From: Anaerolineales bacterium HSG25
GTDB lineage: Bacteria; Chloroflexota; Anaerolineae; 4572-78; J111
Direction of reading: 5' to 3'
Length of the DNA stretch: 64,000 bases
NCBI GenBank assembly: GCA_030377865.1
Contig: JAUCGA010000002.1
Span: 1 to 64,000, forward strand
The notes beneath the pieces were generated by a model. It saw only the letters and a program-made list of their open reading frames with translations. It was not told the origin of the DNA and searched no databases. Made by a program: the position numbers and the translations under genes. Shown piece by piece: positions 27,657 through 36,543 of this stretch (positions are counted from its first letter, which is position 1; every line of letters begins with the position of its first letter).

Positions 27657-27774
27657 CGGGTTAGATTCTCAACGAGTTTATCTCAATGACCCTGCTTATA
27701 AAGTCGCTCCCCAATTTGCATCGTTGGATGGTTGGCTTGAGATGGATGAGGTGATAGCTGTTATCACGCGCTGA
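27571..27774 (+). pseudogene. C39-like peptidase with internal deletion of the catalytic half
   Basis: 67 codons. The N-terminus reads WLNVPHIQQ, like the first strand of C39-type papain-fold peptidases, and then jumps to the C-terminal half HAVVVSGLDSQRVYLNDPA (active-site His and Asp) and WLEMDEVIAVI. The roughly 80-100 residues that normally hold the catalytic Cys are missing, so it should be inactive. The deletion junction lies near 27610. It overlaps the preceding gene by 86 bases. Confidence 0.65.
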
Positions 27775-27891
27775 TCATTGCGGATAGGCTACGCGCAATG
27801 ATCAAAATTTTTTACAAAATTTGTAGATCTGACAGGTCTATAAAACCTGTTTCGATATTATTAATTCAAAGATTGAGGGAGTTTTATAACG

Positions 27892-28182
27892 ATGACACAC
27901 ATGCAAGCGCAAACTATGAAAAGCAAGAAAAAACGTCGTATCTATCCTGAGTTAGTTCCAACGCCCGCCGAGCGAGAAACAACCTATTACGCGGCTTTAG
28001 AACTCGTAGCCATCATTGATGAAAATTTAAGGCGAGGTGTATTCCATTATCGAAATAGGGCCGGACGCTTATTAAGCACCCTAGATGAGGTTATAAATGC
28101 TATTTTGACGGATAATTTGCAACTGCCAGCCCCTAAACAAGAAGAATCTGTTTGGGTAGCACCGCAAGAACGCGCCGCTTAA
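27892..28182 (+). CDS. Hypothetical small charged protein in the division cluster
   Basis: 96 residues, basic N-terminus (KSKKKRRIYP), then a helical segment with AERETTYYAALELVAI and RAGRLLSTLDEVINAIL. No signal peptide or membrane segment. GAGGGAG lies upstream of the ATG. I do not recognise the family. It sits between the peptidase relic and murD, on the operon strand. The codon pattern is like its neighbours, so it is probably a real gene. Confidence 0.6.
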   Translation: MTHMQAQTMKSKKKRRIYPELVPTPAERETTYYAALELVAIIDENLRRGVFHYRNRAGRLLSTLDEVINAILTDNLQLPAPKQEESVWVAPQERAA

Positions 28183-28344
28183 ACGATTACTTCGCGATTG
28201 CCCTCTTTGCTACTTTGCAGGTATAATCCATAAAGATTTTTAGTCATTATTAATCCTAATATAGGTTAGGGTTAGTTATGTCTTATTTGTGTTTATATCT
28301 ATATAGATATTATGTCAACTTATTAACTTTATTGGAATACAATT

Positions 28345-29781
28345 GTGGCAGACATCAGCATATTAGCAAATAAAAGAGTATTGATTGTTGGTTTAGGTAA
28401 AGAAGGGATTGCGCTGGCTTCGTTTTTGGCCGGTCATAATCTGAGCGTAACCGTCACCGATTCACAATCGGCGGCTGAACTGGGTGAGGTGGTGGAGCGT
28501 TTTGAAGCCGACGGAATACGGCTTGTTCTGGGTGAGCATCCGACTCGGTTGCTTGATGAGGTGGACATTTTGTTCGTTAGCCCCGGCGTACCATTAACAA
28601 TTCCCTTCTTAAAAGAGGCTCGATCTAGAAAAATTCCATTCTCCACGGAGACACGGCTTTTCTGTTACCTTTGTCCGGCTCCAATTATCGCCCTGACCGG
28701 CTCTAGCGGAAAATCAACCACAACCACTTTGGTTGGTGAATTTTTGCAGGCCGCAGGGTACAAAACATGGATCGGCGGTAATATCGGGCAACCCCTTATT
28801 GAGCATATAGCCGAAATAACACCTCAAGATCGAGTGGTTATGGAGTTGAGCAGTTTTCAGCTTGAATATTTCCACCCCCGTATAAATAAAGGTGTATCAG
28901 CCAATAAACTGGCTCCGTTATTAGCTGGTTGGAGTCCCTCACTTGGAGCCTTGTTGAATATTACACCCAACCATTTAGATCGTCACTCCTCTATGCGGAC
29001 TTATGTTCGAGCGAAGCGGGCCATTATCGACTTCCAAAAACCAGAGGATATCGTTGTTATGAGCCTTGATAATGATGTTACTCGTACGATTGGTCGTCAA
29101 TTTGGAGATAGAGCGCGTTGGTTTAGTATTGAAGCTGAACGCCCCAATGGTGCCTGTCTCTATCAAAACCAAATTGCCTTACTTGATGAAAATAAATCAC
29201 ATCAACCGATTATTCATCGGCAAGATGTAAAACTTTTGGGCGTACATAACGCGGCTAACATCATGGCCGCGGCATTGATAGCGCGTGAACTAGACATCTC
29301 CATCGAGACCATGCGAACAGTTTTGATGCGCTTTACTGGTCTTCCGTACCGCTTAGAGCTAGTGCGTGAGCATGAGCAGGTTAGCTACTACGACGATTCA
29401 ATTGCTACCACTCCTGAGCGGATGATGATGGCTCTGCGGGCCTTTGACAGACCGATTATACTCATTGCCGGTGGGCGAGATAAACGTCTTTCATGGGAAG
29501 AGACCGCTCGCGTGATTATTCATAAGACCGCCCATGTCATTTTATTTGGTGAAGCGAGAGACATGATTGCTCAAGTTATTACCAAAGCAGGGCAAGACAT
29601 TACCACTACTCAAACTCAGTTGCATTTGTGTAATAGTTTAGCTGAAACCGTCACCATTGCTTCTAATTTTGCCACGCCGGGGAATGTAGTCCTGCTCTCT
29701 CCCGGCTGTTCTAGTTATGATGCTTTCTCTGACTATATGGAACGAGGCGATCAGTTTAACCAACTTGTGGCCGACCTATAA
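28345..29781 (+). CDS. murD: UDP-MurNAc-L-Ala:D-Glu ligase MurD
   Basis: Adds D-glutamate to UDP-MurNAc-L-alanine. 478 residues from a GTG start (no in-frame ATG nearby). Rossmann-like N-terminus VLIVGLGKEGIALA, the Mur ligase P-loop ALTGSSGKSTTTTL, GGNIGQPLIEH and NITPNHLDRH are all present; DDSIATTPE is in the C-terminal domain. About 18 extra residues (KGVSANKLAPLLAGWSPS) precede the NITPNHL motif, compared with proteobacterial MurD. Confidence 0.95.
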   Translation: MADISILANKRVLIVGLGKEGIALASFLAGHNLSVTVTDSQSAAELGEVVERFEADGIRLVLGEHPTRLLDEVDILFVSPGVPLTIPFLKEARSRKIPFSTETRLFCYLCPAPIIALTGSSGKSTTTTLVGEFLQAAGYKTWIGGNIGQPLIEHIAEITPQDRVVMELSSFQLEYFHPRINKGVSANKLAPLLAGWSPSLGALLNITPNHLDRHSSMRTYVRAKRAIIDFQKPEDIVVMSLDNDVTRTIGRQFGDRARWFSIEAERPNGACLYQNQIALLDENKSHQPIIHRQDVKLLGVHNAANIMAAALIARELDISIETMRTVLMRFTGLPYRLELVREHEQVSYYDDSIATTPERMMMALRAFDRPIILIAGGRDKRLSWEETARVIIHKTAHVILFGEARDMIAQVITKAGQDITTTQTQLHLCNSLAETVTIASNFATPGNVVLLSPGCSSYDAFSDYMERGDQFNQLVADL

Positions 29782-29799
29782 ATGTGAAGCATGATGGTA

Positions 29800-29887
29800 A
29801 AAGTTCAGTAAAGTCACCCCAGAAACCCGATTTCTTTGAGAAATCGGGTTTCTGACGCTCTTTCTAGCGAGTTCACTGAATATTTAT
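29800..29887. mobile_element. MITE-like element, TTCAGTGAACTCGC family, copy 1
   Basis: Ends AAGTTCAGTAAAG and GCGAGTTCACTGAATATTT are inverted relatives. The core is the perfect hairpin AGAAACCCGATTTCT...AGAAATCGGGTTTCT. Other copies at 36544-36634 and 53722-53812. It begins 19 bases after the murD stop. Confidence 0.75.
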
Positions 29888-29917
29888 GATAGTGTATCAT
29901 TTCGTCTCATTCTGTGG

Positions 29918-30000
29918 TGGTCAAGATGATATTGAAAAACATGTCATACTGAGCCGAAAGCGAAGTATCCACTCGAATCTCCCTAGATTCGAGAGAAAGG
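29918..30000. repeat. Dispersed TGTGGTGGTCAAGATGAT / CGAATC palindrome
   Basis: TGTGGTGGTCAAGATGAT occurs inverted at 16176-16195, and the ATGTCATACTGAG...CGAATCTCCCTAGATTCG part is a relative of 14190-14250. Non-coding. Confidence 0.5.
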
Positions 30001-30010
30001 CATTGAACTA

Positions 30011-30062
30011 TTTTTTTGCTTGTTAAACGTAGAGTATCTCTACGCTAAACAAGCAAAAAAAA
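30011..30062. terminator. Long hairpin terminator before ftsW
   Basis: TTTTTTTGCTTGTT, CGTAGAG and their complements (CTCTACG, AACAAGCAAAAAAA) form a nearly perfect stem with A/T runs on both sides. It lies 24 bases before ftsW and may attenuate read-through from murD. Confidence 0.6.
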
Positions 30063-30086
30063 TTTCGCTAATTTAGTAGACATAAC

Positions 30087-31271
30087 ATGAAAAAATCGAA
30101 GACTCCAACTCATCATAATATGGACTACTTTGTTCTCGTCACTGTTGCCGCCCTTTTATTTTTTGGCTTAATGATGATCTACAGTGCCACGTTTGCCCTT
30201 GGATACCAACAGTTTGACCAGCCGACCTACTATTTTTCGCGACAACTATTATGGGTGGGTATTGGTTTGTTGGCTATGCTCATCTTTGCCAATGCGGAGT
30301 ATCACACTTGGCGACGCTTTTCGATTTTGATTATGGCTGGCACGTTGAGTTTGATGTTACTGGTGTTGATTGTGGGGGGCGAATATTTTGGAGCGCAACG
30401 CTGGCTATTCCGTGGCTCGATTCAACCCTCTGAGTTGAGTAAACTGGCAATCATCATCTATTTGGCTGACTGGCTGGCTGTAAAAGGTGATAAAATCAGA
30501 CAGGTAAGCTATGGGGTTTTACCATTTGGGATTTTATTGAGCCTGATTACCGGTTTAATCGTGTTACAGCAAGATTTAAGTACTGCTATTTTGGTTTCAG
30601 TTACCGCATTAGTGATGTTTTTTATTGCCGGAGGGGATTTATGGCAGATTATCGCGGGGTTAAGCGCCGGAGCTATGGTTTTTGTTATGCTAATTGTTAG
30701 CTCCTCCTACCGTTTGGCTCGGATTACCGCCTTTTTAGACCCGCTCAACAGTGATCCGTTAGGTGACGGCTATCAAATCCGTCAAATCTTGATAGCTCTT
30801 GGCTCTGGAGGAGTAACAGGTTTGGGATTAGGAGCTAGTCGGCAAAAGTTCGGCTATATCCCTGCTTCCCATACGGATGGTATCTTCGCTATTTTAGGTG
30901 AGGAGTTAGGATTACTCGGTTGTATCGTCGTGATTGGCTTGTTTGTCTTTTTGGCCTACCGAGGCTTCCAAATTGCCTTGGCCGCGCCCGATACATTTGG
31001 TTCGATTTTGGCGGTCGGTATCACTTTTAGCCTCGTTTTTCAGGCGATTGTTAATATTGGGGTGGTTACAGCATCGTTACCGTTTACTGGTATCCCGTTG
31101 CCCTTCATCAGTTTTGGTGGTTCCTCGTTGGTGGTCAGCATGGCTAGTGTTGGATTACTCCTCGCAGTGTCGCGTCGAACTATGCCCGAAGAGGAGCAAC
31201 CTACAAAAACAAAAAGAAAATCACGTTCTGCACATCTCGGAAAGAGAAACTGGCAAACACGTCTAGTCTAA
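30087..31271 (+). CDS. ftsW: Lipid II polymerase FtsW (SEDS family)
   Basis: A SEDS glycosyltransferase that polymerises septal glycan with FtsI. 394 residues, about ten membrane segments. Family residues include QPSELSKLAII, RLARITAFLDP, GDGYQIRQILIALGSGG, and LPFTGIPLPFISFGGSSLV. A basic C-terminal tail extends into the cytosol. No clear ribosome-binding site. Its usual neighbour murG is only a relic downstream. Confidence 0.95.
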   Translation: MKKSKTPTHHNMDYFVLVTVAALLFFGLMMIYSATFALGYQQFDQPTYYFSRQLLWVGIGLLAMLIFANAEYHTWRRFSILIMAGTLSLMLLVLIVGGEYFGAQRWLFRGSIQPSELSKLAIIIYLADWLAVKGDKIRQVSYGVLPFGILLSLITGLIVLQQDLSTAILVSVTALVMFFIAGGDLWQIIAGLSAGAMVFVMLIVSSSYRLARITAFLDPLNSDPLGDGYQIRQILIALGSGGVTGLGLGASRQKFGYIPASHTDGIFAILGEELGLLGCIVVIGLFVFLAYRGFQIALAAPDTFGSILAVGITFSLVFQAIVNIGVVTASLPFTGIPLPFISFGGSSLVVSMASVGLLLAVSRRTMPEEEQPTKTKRKSRSAHLGKRNWQTRLV

Positions 31272-31418
31272 TTCAAGTCTTTCAGTACAGCCATAGCAAT
31301 GCCTGCTACTTTTACTTGTGACAAGACAGGTGATTCAAGTTCAGGGTCTGAACTTTCGGGAATCAAGGTAGGATCTTTAGCTTGGGCATCGCCCATCTAA
31401 TTCAGGATGCAGTTTTGA
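31272..31418. other. Decayed spacer after ftsW
   Basis: No intact frame. Around 31394-31440 a second frame reads HLIQDAVLSC..GYTRE, weakly like the HQ..NA region of MurG, so this is likely eroded murG sequence out of frame with the relic that follows. Confidence 0.3.
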
Positions 31419-31622
31419 GTTGCACGGGATATACCAGAGAGCCGCGCAATTCTCAGCAATGATGTTGACATAAAGTCAGTTTTGCGCGACACTGTTATTA
31501 ACCTAATCTCAAATCAGCAACAACTAAACAGTATGAGCCAAGCTTATCCTTTACTAGCGCAACCTGATGTCGCAAATCGCTTGGCTGAGCAAATCTTGGA
31601 GGTGAGAAGTAATGCAGATTAA
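31419..31622 (+). pseudogene. murG: 3' relic of murG (GlcNAc transferase)
   Basis: The frame that stays open from 31419 to the TAA at 31620-31622 encodes a MurG-like C-terminus: ESRAILSNDVDIKSVL, then SMSQAYPLLAQPDVANR and LAEQILEV, matching the ...M...a......A..ia..il.. ending of the family. The N-terminal two thirds, including the acceptor domain and the UDP-GlcNAc site, are absent. The relic is exactly where murG belongs (between ftsW and murC). Its stop overlaps the start of the next gene by 11 bases, and its last codons supply that gene's GGAGGTGA ribosome-binding site, which may be why the tail persists. Since MurG is essential, an intact copy is expected elsewhere. Confidence 0.6.
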
Positions 31623-32304
31623 TTGGGTAGTACTAACATATTTTGTAATCGGAGTCTTCGCCTTATCTGGCTTTTTTCGTGGATGGTGGAAGGAGAGTAT
31701 AACCACCGGAGGACTGGCTTTCTTGTTTATTCTGCTGAACAATTCGCCTATTGCCGCTGAATTGGTCAACATTGTCAACTCAATCATCACCTTTGTGTGG
31801 TCGTTGGCTCCTAATTTTTTTACCAATCTTTTTGAAAGCATGTTTGATATCATCGTGACACCGGGGCTGGCTTTTCAGCTTGACTCTAGTGCCTCAGAAA
31901 CATGGATCTGGGCCTTAATGCTGATGGTCGTCTTTACCACACTTGTGGGGCGGTCACTTGGCCCAGACGCGGCCAAACCGATAGGTCGTTTTTTAGGGGC
32001 TTTACTAGGTGGCTTTAATGGCTTCCTTTTTCTCAGCTTATTGCGAGAACATCTGGATGGCCGTTTTCTTCCTTATGGTGGCACCTCTATCAACGAGATT
32101 GGAGGCTTAGCCAGCACTGGTGTTGCCATTCAAGCGACCAACTTACCGCCCCATACGGCTATGGATAGTCTAATGCCGTGGATTATCATCATCATTAGTG
32201 TCTTGGTATTTTTAGCTGGCCTAAAAACCCGAGTTGGCATGCCCAAAAGTAAAGTTCGTTTCTGGGAACTAGATTACCGCACCCCCTACGGGTATAACGG
32301 TTAG
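31612..32304 (+). CDS. CvpA-like membrane protein, paralogue 1
   Basis: 230 residues with four or five predicted membrane segments (about 6-24, 27-47, 50-70, 98-115 and 183-203). The first hairpin reads GFFRGWWKES, like the G-rG-re element of CvpA-type proteins; the family call is tentative. A soluble loop near 140-175 contains LLREHLDGRFLPYGG. GGAGGTGA before the ATG lies inside the murG relic. A paralogue follows 21 bases later. Function unknown; the location suggests a cell-envelope or division role. Confidence 0.75.
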   Translation: MQINWVVLTYFVIGVFALSGFFRGWWKESITTGGLAFLFILLNNSPIAAELVNIVNSIITFVWSLAPNFFTNLFESMFDIIVTPGLAFQLDSSASETWIWALMLMVVFTTLVGRSLGPDAAKPIGRFLGALLGGFNGFLFLSLLREHLDGRFLPYGGTSINEIGGLASTGVAIQATNLPPHTAMDSLMPWIIIIISVLVFLAGLKTRVGMPKSKVRFWELDYRTPYGYNG

Positions 32305-32325
32305 TATCAAGGAGGAAATGAGACG

Positions 32326-33042
32326 ATGACCCTTGATTGGATGAATTTAACGTTATTTATAGTAATATTTTTTGCCATTACCGGTTTTTTTCGAGGTTGG
32401 TGGAAAGAAGGTCTAACCACAATCTTTTTGGCTGGGCTGGTCTTTCTACTAAATCAACCTGATTTGGCAGAATGGCTTGTCGAAAGTTACAACAGCCTGA
32501 TGACCTTGCTCTGGAGCCTAATTCCAAGTAGTATGACCACCATCAGCGAAACTGATACCGATTCTGTGGTGGCGATTACCAAATCCACCCCCCCCGATTT
32601 TCTGCTTGTCGATGCTAGTAACGGTAGCACATGGTTCTACCTACTTTTGTTGGCGGTCGGAATTCCGGCATTGTGGACGCAGACTAGTTTTAACAATAAA
32701 CCTACGGCATTAGGGCATGTACTCGGTATTGGGGTAGGAGCTTTTAATGGCTTGTTGATTATGGGACTGCTTCGAGAGTACATGGACGGACGCTCTTTGC
32801 CCGGTGGTCAGACAGGAACCGAATCGGCGATTACCTTGGCTAGTAGTAGCTCTACTGGAACTGCCTCTGCCGAAGCGACACTGGTCGCGACAAATTTTCC
32901 AACCTATACCATCTTAGACAGCATGATCCCGTGGATTGTCATTATTGTCGGGGCACTGTTTGCCTTCGCCTTCTTCAAAACTCGGGTTGGCTCAGATGGC
33001 AAAAAAATGGTTTACCACTTACCACCACTTTATGTCAAATAA
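32326..33042 (+). CDS. CvpA-like membrane protein, paralogue 2
   Basis: 238 residues, same plan as its upstream neighbour: TGFFRGWWKEGLTT near the start, a GAFNGLLIMGLLREYMDGRSLPGG loop (here broken as GLLREYMDGRSLP), and a last membrane segment (about 205-225) followed by a short basic tail. The two share the RGWWKE, LLRE.(L/M)DGR.LP and SMIPWI(V/I)II elements, so they arose by tandem duplication. AAGGAGG precedes the ATG. Its last 11 bases overlap the start of murC, so translation is coupled to murC. Confidence 0.75.
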   Translation: MTLDWMNLTLFIVIFFAITGFFRGWWKEGLTTIFLAGLVFLLNQPDLAEWLVESYNSLMTLLWSLIPSSMTTISETDTDSVVAITKSTPPDFLLVDASNGSTWFYLLLLAVGIPALWTQTSFNNKPTALGHVLGIGVGAFNGLLIMGLLREYMDGRSLPGGQTGTESAITLASSSSTGTASAEATLVATNFPTYTILDSMIPWIVIIVGALFAFAFFKTRVGSDGKKMVYHLPPLYVK

Positions 33043-34408
33043 AATCCATTTAATCGGGATTGGCGGAACAGGGTTGTCCGCTATCGCTACCGTATTGCTC
33101 CAACGAGGCTACACCGTTTCTGGTTCTGACATGCAGGCTTCGGCATACACAAACCGTTTGGTCGACATGGGAGCTACAATCTATATTGGACAACGAGCCG
33201 AAAATCTCCAGCCAGATTTGGATACGGTAATCATCTCCTCCGCCATTCCCGACCATAACCCCGAACTGCAAGCGGCTCGACAGTTGAATCTGCCAGTCGT
33301 TAAACGAGCAGAATGGCTTGGTCAGATGATGGTTGGACAAACGGGTATTGCCGTTGCCGGTACACATGGTAAAACGACCACCACCTCCATGATCGCCTAT
33401 CTACTTGAGCAAGCAGGTGAAGCACCAACCTATATCATCGGTGGTGTTGTGCCCCAACTACATGGCAACGCCAAAGCTGGTACTGGCTCCGCCTTTGTGA
33501 TAGAGGCCGACGAGTATGACCACATGTTTTTGGGACTTCGCCCCGAGATTGCTGTCCTAACCACCCTCGAATGGGATCATCCAGATATTTTTCCGACCCT
33601 CGCTGACACCCAACAAGCCTTTACCGATTTCATCCAACTTGTCCCTGACCATGGAACAATCATCGCCTGTGGTGATGAAACAGGTGTTATGGCTGTGACC
33701 AGATATTCCTCTGCACCCGTTATTACTTATGGCCTCACCGCTCATAACGATTGGCAAGCCGTTGATATTCAGCCTAATCAATCTGGTGGGCACGATTTTG
33801 TTGTTTTGTATAATGAAGACAAAACTTCGGAGCGGAGCAAGTTGGCAGTCTCCTTAGCTGTACCGGGACTACATAATGTCGCGAACTGTTTAGCCACTTT
33901 AGTTGTGGCTCATAAGCAAGGTCTTAACGTGAGGCGAGCAGTACAGATTCTCGGCCAGTTTCAAGGAGTCGAACGTCGTTTTCAGCAGAAAGGTCTGGTC
34001 AACGGAATTACGGTCATTGATGATTACGCCCATCATCCCACCGAGATTAAGGCTACACTTCATGCCGCTCGTACCCGTTATCCCAAACAAAGAATTTGGG
34101 CCGTACTACAGCCCCATACCTTTAGTCGCACCAAAATTTTGCTGATTGAGTTTGCTCAAGCCTTTGAGCATGTCGATCAGGTAATCGTGGTTGATATTTT
34201 TGCTTCACGCGAAGTTGATGATGGTTCCATCTCTAGCGCAGACATTCTGGACATGATGGATCATCCGCAAGCCCGCCACATCGGCCCATTGCGGAACACG
34301 GCCGATTATTTGATTGACCATCTCCAGTCGGATGATGTGCTGATTACCCTTGGTGCAGGAGACGGTTATTTGGTCGGTGAATGGGTGTTGGCGGGATTGG
34401 ACGCGTAA
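33032..34408 (+). CDS. murC: UDP-MurNAc:L-alanine ligase MurC
   Basis: Adds L-alanine to UDP-MurNAc. About 458 residues from ATG 33032, where the protein begins MSNKIHLIGIGGTGLSAIA; an in-frame ATG at 32936 would read through the neighbour and is rejected. Motifs: GSDMQASAYTN, VAGTHGKTTTTSMIAY (P-loop), EADEYDHMFL, LEWDHPDIF, and DDYAHHPTEIKATL in the third domain. It overlaps the upstream CvpA-like gene by 11 bases. Confidence 0.95.
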   Translation: MSNKIHLIGIGGTGLSAIATVLLQRGYTVSGSDMQASAYTNRLVDMGATIYIGQRAENLQPDLDTVIISSAIPDHNPELQAARQLNLPVVKRAEWLGQMMVGQTGIAVAGTHGKTTTTSMIAYLLEQAGEAPTYIIGGVVPQLHGNAKAGTGSAFVIEADEYDHMFLGLRPEIAVLTTLEWDHPDIFPTLADTQQAFTDFIQLVPDHGTIIACGDETGVMAVTRYSSAPVITYGLTAHNDWQAVDIQPNQSGGHDFVVLYNEDKTSERSKLAVSLAVPGLHNVANCLATLVVAHKQGLNVRRAVQILGQFQGVERRFQQKGLVNGITVIDDYAHHPTEIKATLHAARTRYPKQRIWAVLQPHTFSRTKILLIEFAQAFEHVDQVIVVDIFASREVDDGSISSADILDMMDHPQARHIGPLRNTADYLIDHLQSDDVLITLGAGDGYLVGEWVLAGLDA

Positions 34409-34457
34409 GTAGTTCACCTACGAGGTTAATTTTCCTCGTAACTGTTGTCGTAAACCC

Positions 34458-35435
34458 ATGAAGAAACCCTTTAGTGTGGCTTTTAGTCAACAATTTGGTT
34501 CTCGTTTTCGGCTTGATGAACCGTTAGCCAACCATACCACCTTTCGTCTCGGCGGTCCAGCCAAATTTTGGGTCGCACCCGAAACCATAGACGAGTTGGT
34601 CGCGGTGGTGACCTCGGCACGACAGTATAAGGTACCATTTTTGATGCTCGGTGGAGGGGCTAATCTACTTGTCCGAGAGAGCGGTTTTAATGGTTTAGTC
34701 ATCCAAAATCGGGTTAATCAAGTCAACTTCCCTACTGTTGAACAACAATCTGTCGAATCAGCGGTAACGGTTGAGGTTGAGAGTGGAGTCGTCCTCCCTA
34801 ACTTTGCTCGGCGTTGTGCTAAACGGGGTTTAAGCGGTTTTGAGTGGGCGATCGGTATTCCCGGTACAATTGGTGGAGCGGTAGTCAACAATTCGGGAGC
34901 TTATGGCAATGACATGGCCCAAACCATGTATCGAGCCGAACTGCTCTCCCCCACTAATGAACGAGTGTGGCAGTTCGCAGATTGGTTTCTGTATCAATAC
35001 CGTTTTTCTCGTTTAAAAGGACGCACCAGCAGATTGATGAGTCCGACGGTTTCGGTAAAACGGACTACCACTGACACAGACTGGATCGTGTTACGGGCGG
35101 AGTTACAACTTACCTCTGCGTCGGTAGCCGAGGTAGAACAACGGATGAAACAGTTTAACAACCGTCGAAAAGCGACTCAACCAGCGGGAGCGACGATTGG
35201 CAGTATGTTTAAAAATCCGCCGAATGATTATGCAGGGCGACTGATTGAAGCCACTGGATTAAAGGGGTATCAGGTTGGGCAGGCTCAAATCTCACCCTTA
35301 CACGCTAATTTTTTCCAGAATTTGGGCGGAGCAACGGCGACAGATGTTTTGGCCTTAATCGAAACAGCACGTAAAACCGTCCACGAGCAGTTCAACATTA
35401 ATTTAGAGCTAGAGATCGAGGTTGTCGGTGATTAA
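34458..35435 (+). CDS. murB: UDP-N-acetylenolpyruvoylglucosamine reductase MurB
   Basis: NADPH- and FAD-dependent reduction giving UDP-MurNAc. 325 residues. FAD-binding elements: NHTTFRLGGPAKFW, LGGGANLLV, then GFEWAIGIPGTIGGAVVNNSGAYG and GATIGSMFKNP, with the catalytic Ser in GSMFKNP. RQ/QF layout follows the type II shorter form. It lies 49 bases after murC, and its stop overlaps ddl. Confidence 0.95.
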   Translation: MKKPFSVAFSQQFGSRFRLDEPLANHTTFRLGGPAKFWVAPETIDELVAVVTSARQYKVPFLMLGGGANLLVRESGFNGLVIQNRVNQVNFPTVEQQSVESAVTVEVESGVVLPNFARRCAKRGLSGFEWAIGIPGTIGGAVVNNSGAYGNDMAQTMYRAELLSPTNERVWQFADWFLYQYRFSRLKGRTSRLMSPTVSVKRTTTDTDWIVLRAELQLTSASVAEVEQRMKQFNNRRKATQPAGATIGSMFKNPPNDYAGRLIEATGLKGYQVGQAQISPLHANFFQNLGGATATDVLALIETARKTVHEQFNINLELEIEVVGD

Positions 35436-36540
35436 GCAAGATAAAAAACTACGGATCGGTTTATTATTTGGTGGACAAAGCGGTGAGCATGAGGTCAGTT
35501 TGACTTCGGCTCAGAGCGTCATGCAAGCCATTGATCTCACCAAATACGAAATTATACCGATAGGCATTAGCAAAACGGGGCAATGGCTCACTGGTGAGAA
35601 TGTCCATCAACAACTACTAGAGGCCGCGGGTGAACATCCTATGTTAGCCGGACAGGGGACTGGAACTAGACAAAGCCATCACAGCTTGGCCTTGTCTTTA
35701 CCGCAAACAGGCCCGCTCGACCTGATTTTTCCCGTATTACACGGCACTTATGGCGAAGACGGTAAAATTCAAGGTTTGTTAGAACTGCTCAATCTGCCGT
35801 ACGTTGGAGCCGAGGTCACAGCCAGTGCGGTCTGCATGGATAAGGTCTTGAGCAAAGAGGTGTTTCGAGCGCATGGCCTGCCCATTGTTATTTTTCGGGC
35901 CTTTTTGCAAAAACAGTGGCAAACAAACCCTGATACAGTGCTGGACGAGTGCGAGGCGGCCATGCCCTACCCCATGTTTGTCAAACCGGCTAATTTAGGC
36001 AGTAGTGTCGGCATCCACAAGGCCAAAAATCGCACTGAGCTAGAGGCAGGCTTAAATGATGCCGTACGCTATGACCGCAAAGTCATTGTCGAGCAAGGCT
36101 TAGAGGCGCGTGAAATTGAGGTCAGCGTATTGGGCAATGATGAGCCACAAGCCTCCGTGCCCGGCGAGGTGATTCCCTCACGAGAATTTTATAGCTATGC
36201 GGCTAAATATTTAGAAGAATCAAAAATGCTGATTCCCGCTCCTCTAAATGAGGAACAGACCAGCATGATTCAACAGTTGGCAATTATGGCTTTTCAAGCC
36301 TTAGATTGTGTGGGACTTGCTCGTTGTGACTTTTTTGTAGAAAAGGAAACGGGTGAGATATTTGTCAACGAGTTAAACACCATGCCCGGCTTTACCCCTC
36401 TGAGCATGTATCCTAAGCTATGGGCGGCCAGCGGGCTTTCTTATTCTGATTTACTTGACCGTCTTATTGAGTTGGCTTTAGCCCGTCATCAAGAAAAGCA
36501 GACGTTGCAAACCAGTTTTGATGTGGCGACTGCTCAATAA
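35428..36540 (+). CDS. ddl: D-alanine--D-alanine ligase
   Basis: ATP-grasp ligase supplying D-Ala-D-Ala to MurF. About 370 residues. Motifs: LLFGGQSGEHEVSLTSAQSV near the start, FPVLHGTYGEDG, LPYVGAEVTASAVCMDK, FVKPANLGSSVGI, and FVNELNTMPGFT near the end, consistent with a D-Ala-D-Ala rather than D-Lac enzyme, though specificity cannot be read with certainty. The GTG at 35428 gives an 8-base overlap with murB; TTG 35422 is the alternative. Confidence 0.95.
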   Translation: MIKQDKKLRIGLLFGGQSGEHEVSLTSAQSVMQAIDLTKYEIIPIGISKTGQWLTGENVHQQLLEAAGEHPMLAGQGTGTRQSHHSLALSLPQTGPLDLIFPVLHGTYGEDGKIQGLLELLNLPYVGAEVTASAVCMDKVLSKEVFRAHGLPIVIFRAFLQKQWQTNPDTVLDECEAAMPYPMFVKPANLGSSVGIHKAKNRTELEAGLNDAVRYDRKVIVEQGLEAREIEVSVLGNDEPQASVPGEVIPSREFYSYAAKYLEESKMLIPAPLNEEQTSMIQQLAIMAFQALDCVGLARCDFFVEKETGEIFVNELNTMPGFTPLSMYPKLWAASGLSYSDLLDRLIELALARHQEKQTLQTSFDVATAQ

Positions 36541-36543
36541 TTG

